This document shows, one piece after another, positions 23,632 through 31,984 of a DNA stretch of 64,000 nt. The notes beneath the pieces were generated by a model. The model saw nothing but the letters and a program-made list of their open reading frames with translations, searched no databases and had not been told where the DNA came from. The DNA is from Citrobacter freundii (lineage in GTDB: Bacteria > Bacteroidota > Bacteroidia > Chitinophagales > Chitinophagaceae): contig QFQQ01000025.1 of assembly GCA_003243445.1 (NCBI GenBank), positions 19,908-83,907 of the forward strand. Direction: 5' to 3'. Within the stretch, counting starts at the first letter, position 1. The number at the start of each line of letters is the position of its first letter. A program made the translations under genes and the position numbers.

Positions 23632-26109
23632 ATGAAAAAATCAATTCTACTCTTCCTGAATATTTTTTCTTTCCTGTATTTGCTGCGGGCGCAGTCGTAT
23701 CCTGCATGGACTTCGGCAGAAATGTACCAGGCGATCAGGAAACTGAATGTGTTGGGATCGGTATTGTATGTGGCAGCACACCCGGATGATGAGAATACAA
23801 GACTGATCACTTATTTATCGAAAGAACGGCTGTACAGAACGGGTTATATGTCGATGACAAGAGGTGATGGCGGACAAAACCTCATCGGCAATGAACAGGG
23901 GATTGAGCTAGGATTGATCCGCACACAGGAATTGCTTGCCGCAAGAAGGATCGATGGGGGCGAACAGTTTTTTTCAAGAGCATATGATTTTGGTTTTTCT
24001 AAAAGCCCTGAAGAGACATTTACCAAATGGGACAAAGAAAAAATATTAAGTGATGTGGTTTGGGTGATAAGAAAATTCCAGCCGGATGTTATCATTACGC
24101 GTTTCCCGACCACAGGAGAAGGTGGTCACGGTCACCATACAGCCTCGGCGATTTTAGCCAACGAGGCATTTACCGCGGCAGCGGATCCTTCCCGGTTCCC
24201 GGAACAATTGAAATATGTCAAACCATGGCAGGCGCGCTGCATCTTATTCAACAGTTTCAATTTTAGTGGTAATAATACCATCACCAGCGACCAGCTGAAA
24301 GTGGATGTGGGTGGTTATAATCCCCTCCTTGGGAAAAGTTATGGAGAGATCGCCGCGGAAAGCCGCAGCCAGCATAAGAGCCAGGGCTTTGGTGTGCCGG
24401 GTTCACGTGGTGAATCGTTTGAAAGTTTTAAAACAACCGGCGGCAAGGCTCCATCAAATGATATCATGGATGGCATTGACCTTACCTGGAAAAGAGTGGC
24501 TGGCAGTGAAAAAGTGCAGGTACTCGTGGATGAAGTGACTAAAAACTTTGATCTGCTCAAACCAGAACAGTCCGTTCCGGGCTTGGTGAAATTATACAAG
24601 GCGATCCTGGTGCTGCCCGATGGTTACTGGAAAACACAAAAACTCAAAGAAGTGCAGGAACTGATCGCGCAATGCACAGGTCTTTTCCTGGAAGCAACGA
24701 CCGCTGAACAATTTGCTGTGCAAACAGATTCAGTACGCATCAATATCTCACTTAATAATCGCCAGGGAGCAACTGCCACTTTCCAGCAATTGCAGATAGA
24801 TCAGTTTGACAGCACGTTCGCGCAGGCATTGCCCAAAAACAGGAATATCAGTTTCTCCAGGAAACTTTTTATTCCAACCACCAAACCGGTGACCCAGCCA
24901 TACTGGCTGGCAAATAAAATGGAGGAAGGATATTTTAACGTAACAGATCAGCAACTCATCGGCAGGGCGGATGTTGAGCCGGCTTACACCGCAAAGATCA
25001 AATTAAAGATAGAAGGAGAAGACTTTGTTTTCGAACGTCCGGTGAAATACAAGTTCACCGATCCGGTAAAGGGCGAATTATATGAGCCGCTTGTGATCGT
25101 ACCGCAGGTACTCGTTTCAGTTGATCCGGCTACCGTTATCCGCACATCACAGGAATCGCCTTCATTCACCGTAACGCTGAAAGCGAATAAGAAATTCACG
25201 CCGTTGAAAACAGCGAGTGTGGAACTGGCTGGAAAAACAACGCCCGTTGTATTGCGCAATGATCTTCCTGCGCTGGACAAGGACAATATTGTGGGATATG
25301 ATGCAAAACTGCAGGACACGATCAGCAGCGATTACCGTGGTGTATCATTGGTAAATGGAAAAGAGATCTTCAACCAGGGTTTGCGCAGCATTCACTATGA
25401 TCATATTCCTTTCATCGCTTATTATAAAGCCGCAACATTGCAGACAAGTTTTGTTGACCTGAAGACCGTCAACAAACGCATCGGTTATATCGTTGGTGCA
25501 GGCGATAAAGTGCCGGCCAGCCTTGAGCAAATGGGGTATGAAGTAGTGATGCTGGGTGATAAAGAACTTTCACGCAACAATCTTCAGCAGTTTGATGCGA
25601 TCATTACCGGCGTTCGTGCATACAATACAAATGAATGGATGAATGCTTATTTTGATAAGCTGATGAAATACGTACAGGATGGCGGCAATCTGATCGTACA
25701 GTACAATACCAGCAGTAATATCGGCCCTGTACGTGCGAAGATAGGACCATATCCATTCAACATTTCCCGTACACGCGTAACCGACGAAAAAGCAGAGGTG
25801 ACCTTCCTCAGACCCGAACACCAGGTGCTGAATTATCCCAATAAGATCACTGCTGCGGATTTCAACGGCTGGATCCAGGAGCGCAGTATCTACCATGGCT
25901 CCGACTGGGACAAAAATTTTGAAACAATTTTAACAATGCACGATCCCGGGGAAAATCCAGATGCCGGAAGTTTGCTGATCGCAAAATACGGCAAGGGCTA
26001 TTTCACCTACACAGGCCTTGTGTTTTTCAGGGAATTACCTGCGGGTGTGCCGGGGGCATACAGGCTGCTGGCGAATATTATTGCGTTGAACAGGAAGAAG
26101 CCGTTTTAG
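23632..26109 (+). CDS. Secreted PIG-L/LmbE-family deacetylase
   Basis: An 825-residue protein with a signal peptide (1-20). The N-terminal part (about 35-310) is a PIG-L/LmbE zinc-dependent deacetylase: AHPDDE (49-54) and GGHGHHTAS near 164-172 supply the metal ligands. The middle is beta-rich (about 380-580). The C-terminal quarter (about 600-825) resembles a ThuA/glutamine-amidotransferase-like fold (IGYIVGAGDKVPASLEQMGY and FDAIITGVRAYN). It probably removes acetyl groups from N-acetylated sugars or glycolipids in the periplasm; the substrate is unknown. Repeat B6 begins right after the stop codon. Confidence 0.9.
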   Translation: MKKSILLFLNIFSFLYLLRAQSYPAWTSAEMYQAIRKLNVLGSVLYVAAHPDDENTRLITYLSKERLYRTGYMSMTRGDGGQNLIGNEQGIELGLIRTQELLAARRIDGGEQFFSRAYDFGFSKSPEETFTKWDKEKILSDVVWVIRKFQPDVIITRFPTTGEGGHGHHTASAILANEAFTAAADPSRFPEQLKYVKPWQARCILFNSFNFSGNNTITSDQLKVDVGGYNPLLGKSYGEIAAESRSQHKSQGFGVPGSRGESFESFKTTGGKAPSNDIMDGIDLTWKRVAGSEKVQVLVDEVTKNFDLLKPEQSVPGLVKLYKAILVLPDGYWKTQKLKEVQELIAQCTGLFLEATTAEQFAVQTDSVRINISLNNRQGATATFQQLQIDQFDSTFAQALPKNRNISFSRKLFIPTTKPVTQPYWLANKMEEGYFNVTDQQLIGRADVEPAYTAKIKLKIEGEDFVFERPVKYKFTDPVKGELYEPLVIVPQVLVSVDPATVIRTSQESPSFTVTLKANKKFTPLKTASVELAGKTTPVVLRNDLPALDKDNIVGYDAKLQDTISSDYRGVSLVNGKEIFNQGLRSIHYDHIPFIAYYKAATLQTSFVDLKTVNKRIGYIVGAGDKVPASLEQMGYEVVMLGDKELSRNNLQQFDAIITGVRAYNTNEWMNAYFDKLMKYVQDGGNLIVQYNTSSNIGPVRAKIGPYPFNISRTRVTDEKAEVTFLRPEHQVLNYPNKITAADFNGWIQERSIYHGSDWDKNFETILTMHDPGENPDAGSLLIAKYGKGYFTYTGLVFFRELPAGVPGAYRLLANIIALNRKKPF

Positions 26110-26270
26110 AAGTCGATGTTGGATGGTCGATGTTGGATGGTCGATGGTCGATGGTCGATGTTCGAATCTTAGTCAGAATATTATTTTTTACTTAGCTTAC
26201 ATTTCCCAAAATGTATCGACCATCGACCATCGACCATCGACCATCCAACATCGACCATCGAACATCGATC
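26110..26270. repeat. Intergenic inverted repeat, 7-bp family (copy B6)
   Basis: Left arm 26110-26165 and right arm 26215-26270, seven to eight 7-bp units each. Counting outward in the same sense, units two to six have the identical order in both arms (ATGGTCG three times, then ATGTTGG, then ATGGTCG), so the stem is nearly perfect over 40 bp. The spacer is 49 bp. Confidence 0.92.
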
Positions 26271-26303
26271 AAACCAACGGCTATTCCAAATTACAGATCA
26301 ACT

Positions 26304-26477
26304 ATGGCTGACAACAAACCCGATACACGACGAGGCGAAATGGCTTTCATTTTTGCCATTGTCATCGGACTATTAGTAGGGATATTTATAAAGAGGATCA
26401 GGGTGGGATTGATCATTGGGATCGTGCTGGGATTGCTGATCGTATTTTCCGGAACACTCCGGTCAACCAGGAGATAA
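26304..26477 (+). CDS. Small membrane protein (57 residues), unknown function
   Basis: Starts MADNKPDTRRGEMAF at 26304. Upstream in-frame codons from 26211 are translated repeat and are rejected. It has two hydrophobic segments (about 14-28 and 34-48) separated by a basic turn (KRIRVG). It is followed after 2 bp by a 42-residue gene and then the symporter in the same direction, so the three form an operon. I do not recognise a family; a small symporter-associated subunit is possible. Confidence 0.65.
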   Translation: MADNKPDTRRGEMAFIFAIVIGLLVGIFIKRIRVGLIIGIVLGLLIVFSGTLRSTRR

Positions 26478-26479
26478 TT

Positions 26480-26608
26480 ATGCATCAACAACCAAATGAA
26501 GAGAAGCCGCCGCTGTTCAAAAGCTGGAATCACTGGTATGTGCTGGTGATGGTTTTCCTGGTTTTGCTGATCATCTTGTTTTCATTGTTCACCAAAAGAT
26601 TTACATGA
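26480..26608 (+). CDS. 42-residue single-pass membrane protein before the symporter
   Basis: The frame ATG 26480 to TGA 26606-26608 encodes a polar N-terminus (HQQPNEEKPPLFKSWNHWY), one strongly hydrophobic helix (VLVMVFLVLLIILFSLF) and a basic tail (TKRFT). It begins 2 bp after the preceding gene and its stop overlaps the symporter start as ATGA, a classic coupling arrangement. This tight packing, the amphipathic design and the WNHWY element just before the helix argue for a real gene. It may be an accessory subunit of the symporter. Confidence 0.75.
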   Translation: MHQQPNEEKPPLFKSWNHWYVLVMVFLVLLIILFSLFTKRFT

Positions 26609-28332
26609 GCCAGCTCGATTGGATAGTACTGGTCATAACACTGCTTGCCATCATTCTCTACGGTTTGTCAAAAAGCCGGACCTCCCGTAACCTGGATGGT
26701 TATTTCCTGAACGACCGCAGTTTGCCCTGGGGACTCGTGCTGCTCAGCATTATGGGTACGCAGGCCAGCGCCGTTACATTCATCTCCGCTCCCGGTCAGG
26801 CGTATACAGAGGGGATGGGGTTTGTGCAATATTATTTCGGCATACCGCTGGCTACGGTGATCATCTGTATTTTCTTCGTCCCCATCTTTCATAAACTGAA
26901 AGTGTACACTGCCTACGAATACCTCGAAGGCCGGTTCGATGGAAAAACAAGAACCCTTACCGCTTTTCTGTTCTTGCTGCAACGAGGTTTATCCACTGGT
27001 ATCAGCGTGTTTGCACCTTCGATCATTCTTTCTTCACTGCTTGACTGGAATATTTACTGGACCAATCTTTTCATGGGTGGCCTGCTAATCATTTACACCA
27101 TTACCGGAGGTGCAAAAGCGGTTGCATACACGCAGCAGTTGCAACTGATCATCATCTTCATTGGCATGTTCCTCGCGGCTTACCTGGTAGTAAGAATGTT
27201 GCCGTCGAATGTTGGCTTTACCGAAGCGCTTGAAGTGAGCGGTAAACTGGGAAAGCTCAATGTGATCTCATCAGGCATTAATAATGGAAGGATCGACTGG
27301 AGCGGGAGGTATAACCTGCTAAGCGGATTGATCGGTGGCTTTTTCCTTGTGCTGTCTTATTTCGGTACAGATCAAAGCCAGGTGGGAAGATATATTACCG
27401 CTAAAACCGAAAAGGATAGCAAGATGGGCTTGATCATGAATGCATTTGTAAAAGTACCTATGCAATTCCTGATCCTGCTGGTCGGCGCGATGGTATTCAC
27501 GTTTTATCAGTTCAATAAAGCTCCCGTATTCTTTGATCAAAAACAGATCGACAAGATCCAGCAATCACCGTTAAAGGATTCTTTCAACCTGGCCAATACC
27601 CATTACAATGAACTGGCTGCGCAGAAGCAGGAAGCCGTGGTCGAATACACCGACGCGCTGAGGGCAAAGGATGAATCGCGGACTGCCGCAACCGCTGCAA
27701 ATCTGCAGGCGCTGGATAAACAGTCAGACAGCGTCCGCGCGAAAGTCAAGCAATGGATCGGCTCAAAAGAAGTGGGAGGGGATGCAAACGATACAAACTA
27801 TATCTTTCTTCGTTTTGTGATGGATTACCTTCCGTCCGGATTGGTTGGCTTGCTTATCGCGATCATCTTCCTGGCTTCATGGGGAAGTATTGCGGCTGCT
27901 GTGAATTCGCTTGCTTCCTGTACAATGATCGATTTTCATAAACGGTTTTCAAAGAAGCAACAAACCTGTGAACAGGAATACAAACTATCCAAATGGTACA
28001 CATTCGGATGGGGCGTATTCTGTATTGTGGTAGCAATGTTCACTTATAATATCGGTAACAGCCTGATCGAAGCGGTGAACATTCTTGGTTCATTGTTTTA
28101 TGGTGTAATACTCGGCGTATTCCTGGTAGCTTTTTTCTTTAAAAATGTAAAAAGCGGAAACGCGGTATTCTGGGGTGCGGTGCTGGCGGAGATACTGGTG
28201 TTATTTGTATTTACGCTGACCAGACTCGATAATCCCGTCATTAAGATGGGCTTTCTGTGGCTGAACCCCATTGGTGCGATCGGTGTGATATTGTTCACGT
28301 TACTATTGAATCTCCGGGTGAAAAAACAATAG
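26605..28332 (+). CDS. Sodium:solute symporter (SSS family)
   Basis: A 575-residue inner-membrane transporter with roughly 13-14 transmembrane helices and the LeuT-like fold of the SSS/SLC5 family. Seen: SRTSRNLDGYFLNDRSLPW near residues 24-42, GTQASAVTFISAPGQAY (51-67) in the first helices, and YEYLEGRF near 99-106. Between helices, residues about 311-397 form a hydrophilic, alanine- and lysine-rich insert likely to be a coiled coil, longer than in most family members. The substrate cannot be told; sugars, amino acids, nucleosides or sialic acid are typical. It is coupled by an ATGA overlap to the 42-residue gene. Confidence 0.88.
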   Translation: MSQLDWIVLVITLLAIILYGLSKSRTSRNLDGYFLNDRSLPWGLVLLSIMGTQASAVTFISAPGQAYTEGMGFVQYYFGIPLATVIICIFFVPIFHKLKVYTAYEYLEGRFDGKTRTLTAFLFLLQRGLSTGISVFAPSIILSSLLDWNIYWTNLFMGGLLIIYTITGGAKAVAYTQQLQLIIIFIGMFLAAYLVVRMLPSNVGFTEALEVSGKLGKLNVISSGINNGRIDWSGRYNLLSGLIGGFFLVLSYFGTDQSQVGRYITAKTEKDSKMGLIMNAFVKVPMQFLILLVGAMVFTFYQFNKAPVFFDQKQIDKIQQSPLKDSFNLANTHYNELAAQKQEAVVEYTDALRAKDESRTAATAANLQALDKQSDSVRAKVKQWIGSKEVGGDANDTNYIFLRFVMDYLPSGLVGLLIAIIFLASWGSIAAAVNSLASCTMIDFHKRFSKKQQTCEQEYKLSKWYTFGWGVFCIVVAMFTYNIGNSLIEAVNILGSLFYGVILGVFLVAFFFKNVKSGNAVFWGAVLAEILVLFVFTLTRLDNPVIKMGFLWLNPIGAIGVILFTLLLNLRVKKQ

Positions 28333-28333
28333 G

Positions 28334-28372
28334 CAATAAAAAAGGTGATCTAGCAGATCACCTTTTTTATTG
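28334..28372. terminator. Bidirectional terminator, 18-bp perfect hairpin
   Basis: CAATAAAAAAGGTGATCT and its exact complement around the loop AGC. It has A and T runs on both sides and serves the convergent symporter and DUF2911 genes. Confidence 0.9.
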
Positions 28373-28385
28373 CTGATAACGTTGC

Positions 28386-29216
28386 TTACTTAAGTTCCGC
28401 GATTAGTTTATCATTCATTCTTACATAATCATCATTCTTTGCTTTTGCGGCAAGTTCTTTTGATCTCATTGCAGCTTCTTTTGCTTCAGCTTTCTTGCCA
28501 AGCTTAGCAAGGCAATTCGCGCGCTGGTTGTGCAGCCAGTATGCTTCCGGCTGCGCTTCCACGGCTTTATCATACCATGCAAGTGCCTGGTTCAGGTCTT
28601 TATCATTGTCCATGTAATACTGTGCCGCCTGGCCGTAAGGTGGCTTATCAGTTTTCATTGCCGCATCGATAGAGGTCATGATCTTTGAATCGATATCTGT
28701 TGTAACTGGCAATGATACTGCGGAGTTCCCCCATGATAATTGCAGGTCGCAGCTATTACCTTTCACATTGGCAAAACCGATCGTAAATGTTTCAACGGCA
28801 GATTTGACTTTTTTCACCGGCACTGTAACACGTACTACATCGCTTTCCTGTTTGTATGCGGCAGGGCTTGTTACGTTTGTTTGTTTACTGATGATCAGCA
28901 CCCATTCTTTTTTATTGGGAATGCTGAGCAGGCCATATTTTCCGGCAGGAACTTTTACTCCGCCGATGGTCACTTCGTCGCCGAATGTCAGCGTCGTGGC
29001 GTTATTAGCGCCAGTACGCCATACTTCTCCGGCAGGAGCAATGTCTTTGTACATTTTTCTGCTCTTGATGCCGGGGCGTGAGTAAGAGAGTTCGATGGAG
29101 GAGATACCAAAGTCCTGTTTAACTGTTTGAGTCGGGCTTGGTGCAGGTGTTTTGATTTGAGCATTACTGCTGATGATCACAAATGCAGCAACCGCTGAAA
29201 GGAATAACCGTTTCAT
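28386..29216 (-). CDS. DUF2911 protein with TPR-like tail
   Basis: A 276-residue secreted or periplasmic protein: signal peptide (1-19, ending SSNAQ), a DUF2911 beta-rich domain (about 35-170, with the family core SRKMYKDIAPAGEVWRTGAN and FGDEVTIGGVKVPAGKYGL), then helical TPR-like repeats (about 190-276, LNQALAWYDKAVEAQPEAY). The function of DUF2911 is unknown; it is common and often duplicated in Bacteroidota. It has a TATCTTTG box 27 nt upstream and ends at a shared terminator. Confidence 0.88.
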   Translation of the reverse strand: MKRLFLSAVAAFVIISSNAQIKTPAPSPTQTVKQDFGISSIELSYSRPGIKSRKMYKDIAPAGEVWRTGANNATTLTFGDEVTIGGVKVPAGKYGLLSIPNKKEWVLIISKQTNVTSPAAYKQESDVVRVTVPVKKVKSAVETFTIGFANVKGNSCDLQLSWGNSAVSLPVTTDIDSKIMTSIDAAMKTDKPPYGQAAQYYMDNDKDLNQALAWYDKAVEAQPEAYWLHNQRANCLAKLGKKAEAKEAAMRSKELAAKAKNDDYVRMNDKLIAELK

Positions 29217-29243
29217 TCAGATGGTTTTTGGTTAGAGTATGCG

Positions 29244-29251
29244 CAAAGATA
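29244..29251 (-). promoter_or_regulatory. -7 box TATCTTTG of the DUF2911 gene
   Basis: Exact TANNTTTG match on the minus strand, 27 nt from the ATG at 29216. Confidence 0.5.
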
Positions 29252-29282
29252 GGGAAGAGAGTGCGGTGGAGGTAATAAGTCT

Positions 29283-29388
29283 GAGTCAAAGTCAAAAGTA
29301 AAAAGTCAAAAGTAAAAAAGTTCAGGTCAGAGGATTTTTCTCCTATGGAGCCTGTGTTTTTTACTTTTTACTTTTGAATTTTGACTTA
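29283..29388. repeat. Intergenic inverted repeat, AAAAGTM 7-bp family (copy C1)
   Basis: Left arm 29283-29320 is a run of AAAAGTC and AAAAGTA units; right arm 29355-29388 is the complementary TTTTTAC and TTTTGAC run. The 34-bp spacer is unrelated to that of C2. The TAA stop codon of the anti-sigma gene (29386-29388) lies within the outer end of the right arm. Confidence 0.88.
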
Positions 29389-30831
29389 GAACGGAATCAT
29401 TATTGAAGTCCGTTTTCCTTTTTTCGCCTTCCTTTTCCATTTTGGTCCTTCCTTCAACAGGCGGATCGCTTCTTTGTCGCAGATTTCGCAGAGGGATTTT
29501 TCTACGCGGATATTGACCGGCTCGCCAAGTTGGTTCACTTCAAAGGAAAGCTCCACCTGACCACCCTGTTTTTGCGTTTTCTGGTAATCGTCAGGCACTT
29601 TAAGATTATTGGCGAGATAATCATCATATTTTGTCCAGCCATCTGCAGGCTCCGGCTCTTCAAGTACCATGCTGTTCTGGCGCATTCTTGCATTTACTTT
29701 CTTATCACTGAGAACGATCGCTGTAACGCTGTTGTCTTCCTTCAGTTCAACATGGTTCATTGTGAGACCATTTTGCAGCTGAACATTGTTGTTATCAAAG
29801 CCAAGTGATCTTACCTGCACATTCATGACCGAATCAGGTGATGTAAGAACGAAATTTCCCTGCGCATCCGCATACGTTCCAACATTGTCGCGACTGTTGG
29901 TGATATTGGCAAATGGTAAGGGATTATTCTGATCATCTGTTACTCTTCCGCGGAAAATATTTGGTTGTGGTCGCAACGCCTGCTCGGGTTTTGCTCTAAA
30001 TGCCGGATTAGCATTTTGCCCGGGAAGGGCATTGGCGTATCCCCTGGAATTATCAGTCTTCGCATTAGACTGTTTTGCCCAATTGTCTCGTGCAATTGCC
30101 CGGACAGAATCTTCTGCGGCAAGAAATTCCTGCTGTGCTTTTTTCTCTCTTTGCACTTCGAGGCCCGGAGCACGGCCATTCAATGCTTTTGCAACTTCTT
30201 CGTTGGCAGGTGCTGCTACAGGTTCAATTGCTTTCGCCGTCCCTCCCTGTTTGTTCTCGTTGATCAACCCGCTCCGATCTTCCTTATCTGCCTGAACCCG
30301 GGAATTCGCACTTGTTTCCTGCCCGGTGACGGAAGGTTTACTGAGGTTTGCAGATCCCCCGTTAACTTTGGAAGCAGCTGCATCTTTATCATGTGCAAGA
30401 TCAGTTGTTGTTGAATCAAGCTGCACATTTCGCGCTTCCGGTTGGACTTCTGTCGTATCACGAACTTGTATCTGTTGTGCAACTTGTTTTTTCTCTCCTG
30501 CATTAAAGCCGAGATTATATACGATAAGACCCGCACCAGCTACGGTCACGATCATCGCAGCTACGCGGAGCCATCTTGTTGGTGATGCAGCGCGGGAGAT
30601 AGGGATGATCTTTTTATCCTTGGTTCTTTCCTGTAATCTTTTTTTCAGTTCATCGATATCTTCAGGAACGCGTACTTCATCCACGGCATAACCCTCCAGT
30701 GCATCGGCGAGGAACGGATCTTCCAGCGCGGCTTTTTCAAGCGCATGCATTTGGCCGGGTGTCAGCTTGCCTTCATGATATCTGCGGATATCTTCGGCGG
30801 TGAATAAAATATGGTTCTTATCTTCCTGCAC
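29386..30831 (-). CDS. Anti-sigma factor with CarboxypepD_reg, plug-like motif and TonB C-terminal domain
   Basis: A 481-residue membrane protein encoded 17 bp behind an ECF sigma gene. Order: cytoplasmic N-terminus (about 1-80, FTAEDIRRYHEGKLTPGQMH) resembling anti-sigma domains, one transmembrane helix (about 87-107), a low-complexity periplasmic stretch that includes LNGRAPGLEVQ near residue 216, a CarboxypepD_reg beta-sandwich (about 292-365, FRGRVTDDQNNPLPFANI) and a TonB-C domain (about 405-481, GGQVELSFEVNQLGEPVNIR). The last two could contact outer-membrane or periplasmic partners and pass a signal inward. NGRAPGLEV resembles the start of the SusC plug. Confidence 0.85.
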   Translation of the reverse strand: MQEDKNHILFTAEDIRRYHEGKLTPGQMHALEKAALEDPFLADALEGYAVDEVRVPEDIDELKKRLQERTKDKKIIPISRAASPTRWLRVAAMIVTVAGAGLIVYNLGFNAGEKKQVAQQIQVRDTTEVQPEARNVQLDSTTTDLAHDKDAAASKVNGGSANLSKPSVTGQETSANSRVQADKEDRSGLINENKQGGTAKAIEPVAAPANEEVAKALNGRAPGLEVQREKKAQQEFLAAEDSVRAIARDNWAKQSNAKTDNSRGYANALPGQNANPAFRAKPEQALRPQPNIFRGRVTDDQNNPLPFANITNSRDNVGTYADAQGNFVLTSPDSVMNVQVRSLGFDNNNVQLQNGLTMNHVELKEDNSVTAIVLSDKKVNARMRQNSMVLEEPEPADGWTKYDDYLANNLKVPDDYQKTQKQGGQVELSFEVNQLGEPVNIRVEKSLCEICDKEAIRLLKEGPKWKRKAKKGKRTSIMIPF

Positions 30832-30848
30832 TTTTTGTGATAGTTCTT

Positions 30849-31448
30849 TTATAATAGTTTCTCAATCGATGTTGCTGTTGTTCCCGTTTTTTCCATACAG
30901 ATCTTCAGGTTGCGTCTTCCGTTCTGGATCGAACTTCTGATCTGGTTCCAGTCTTTACCCGTTATCTCCGCTATTTCATGGTAGGATTTTCCTTCCAGGT
31001 AGAACATGCGGATGGCATTGTGTTGTTCCTCCGCCAGGGTTCCGATACAATGCTCCAGTTTTTGAAAGTTCTCTTCTTTCTCCAGTACGCCATTCAGATG
31101 CAGATTTTCTTCGCTTTGCACAAGTTCGGTCTTGAATTCCACGGTTTTCAGGTTCCGTGGTGTGCGTAACTGCATAAGGCAATGGTTCTTAGCTACCTGG
31201 TGAAGCCAGCCTTTGAAATTATCCACCTCATGCTTGCGCAATTTGGATACCAGTTCTTCAAAGATCTGCATCACAGCGTCTTTGGATAGTTCTGCGTCTT
31301 TAAAATATTTCAGACAAACACCATATACCAGCTCCATATACCGCTGGTATAACTGGCCAAGAACGGCAAGATCGCCGGACTCTTTATACAGGGAGACCAG
31401 CTCTTTATCACTCAGGGAGTTGTCTTGTATATTTTTTATGAAAGACAC
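30849..31448 (-). CDS. ECF-type RNA polymerase sigma factor
   Basis: A 199-residue sigma-70 family protein with region 2 (about residues 24-95, LYQRYMELVYGVCLKYFKD and FKGWLHQVAKNHCL) and region 4 helix-turn-helix (about 135-185, YHEIAEITGKDWNQIRSSI). It is the first gene of a two-gene operon with the anti-sigma factor. No TANNTTTG box is seen directly upstream, which would fit autoregulation through its own ECF promoter, although I cannot identify that promoter. Confidence 0.92.
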   Translation of the reverse strand: MSFIKNIQDNSLSDKELVSLYKESGDLAVLGQLYQRYMELVYGVCLKYFKDAELSKDAVMQIFEELVSKLRKHEVDNFKGWLHQVAKNHCLMQLRTPRNLKTVEFKTELVQSEENLHLNGVLEKEENFQKLEHCIGTLAEEQHNAIRMFYLEGKSYHEIAEITGKDWNQIRSSIQNGRRNLKICMEKTGTTATSIEKLL

Positions 31449-31585
31449 GCGGATAAAAATAATAAATAACTGGCAATGCAGGTGATATAAATGGTTTTAA
31501 TGATCGCTGTTCATTTTTTGATCATTAATGGGAGTGTATCCTTTGAACTTAATAACGTTTGGCTAAGCTGCGACCATCATACATT

Positions 31586-31646
31586 CTTACCGCCTTCCCG
31601 CCTCGCCGGTAAAAATTAAACCGGTAAGGCGGGAAGACGGTAAGGA
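31586..31646. repeat. Inverted repeat, CTTACCGY family (copy D1)
   Basis: Left arm 31586-31609 is three 8-bp units (CTTACCGC, CTTCCCGC, CTCGCCGG); right arm 31620-31646 is their complement. The loop is TAAAAATTAA, identical to D4. It could fold as a strong RNA hairpin. Confidence 0.85.
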
Positions 31647-31777
31647 AGTCTGAAGAAAACAACCTTGTCTTCAGTTAATGTGTAAAAATGCTAATACATG
31701 ACGGAGGTTAACCAAATGGAAATAGAGCGATGACATGATCGACAAGATGAAGGATCTTCAGCCAAAAGGTAGGAAAC

Positions 31778-31843
31778 CGGCCATCAGCCATCGGTCATCA
31801 GCCATCGAACTTCTTGGGATTATAACTGGCAAGTTGGGTTAAT
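31778..31843. repeat. Half element of the ATGGCYG variant (copy E2)
   Basis: Units GGCCATC, AGCCATC, GGTCATC, AGCCATC, followed by CGAAC and the tail TAACTGGCAAGTTGGGTTAA, which matches the tail of E1 with one difference. No clear opposite arm is present. Confidence 0.75.
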
Positions 31844-31984
31844 TAAGTGGAATTGCCTTTGAATGGCGGAAAATTGATGCCGGCCGGTCAGCGCGCGTGT
31901 GAAGCTGTATCAGTCTTTAACAACTTTTTTTAAACCACTCTGTGTAATTCTTCCAATCCTCACATCCTGTAAAAAACAAGCTGT

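Larger units (their letters stand above)
31449..31984. other. Divergent intergenic region of 536 bp holding repeats D1 and E2
   Basis: Between the sigma gene (minus) and the VWA gene (plus). It contains D1 (31586-31646) and the single-arm copy E2 (31778-31843). The parts 31449-31585, 31647-31777 and 31844-31984 show no gene; the last presumably holds the VWA promoter, but I find no TANNTTTG box there. Confidence 0.7.

Noticed and set aside
23271..23789. 172-codon open frame reading FQRFQKFERF... and then TSQTSQTSGT...
   Set aside because: It is the translation of repeat A7; 9-bp units cannot create stops in phase, so the frame stays open by structure. It also overlaps the certain start of the PIG-L gene.
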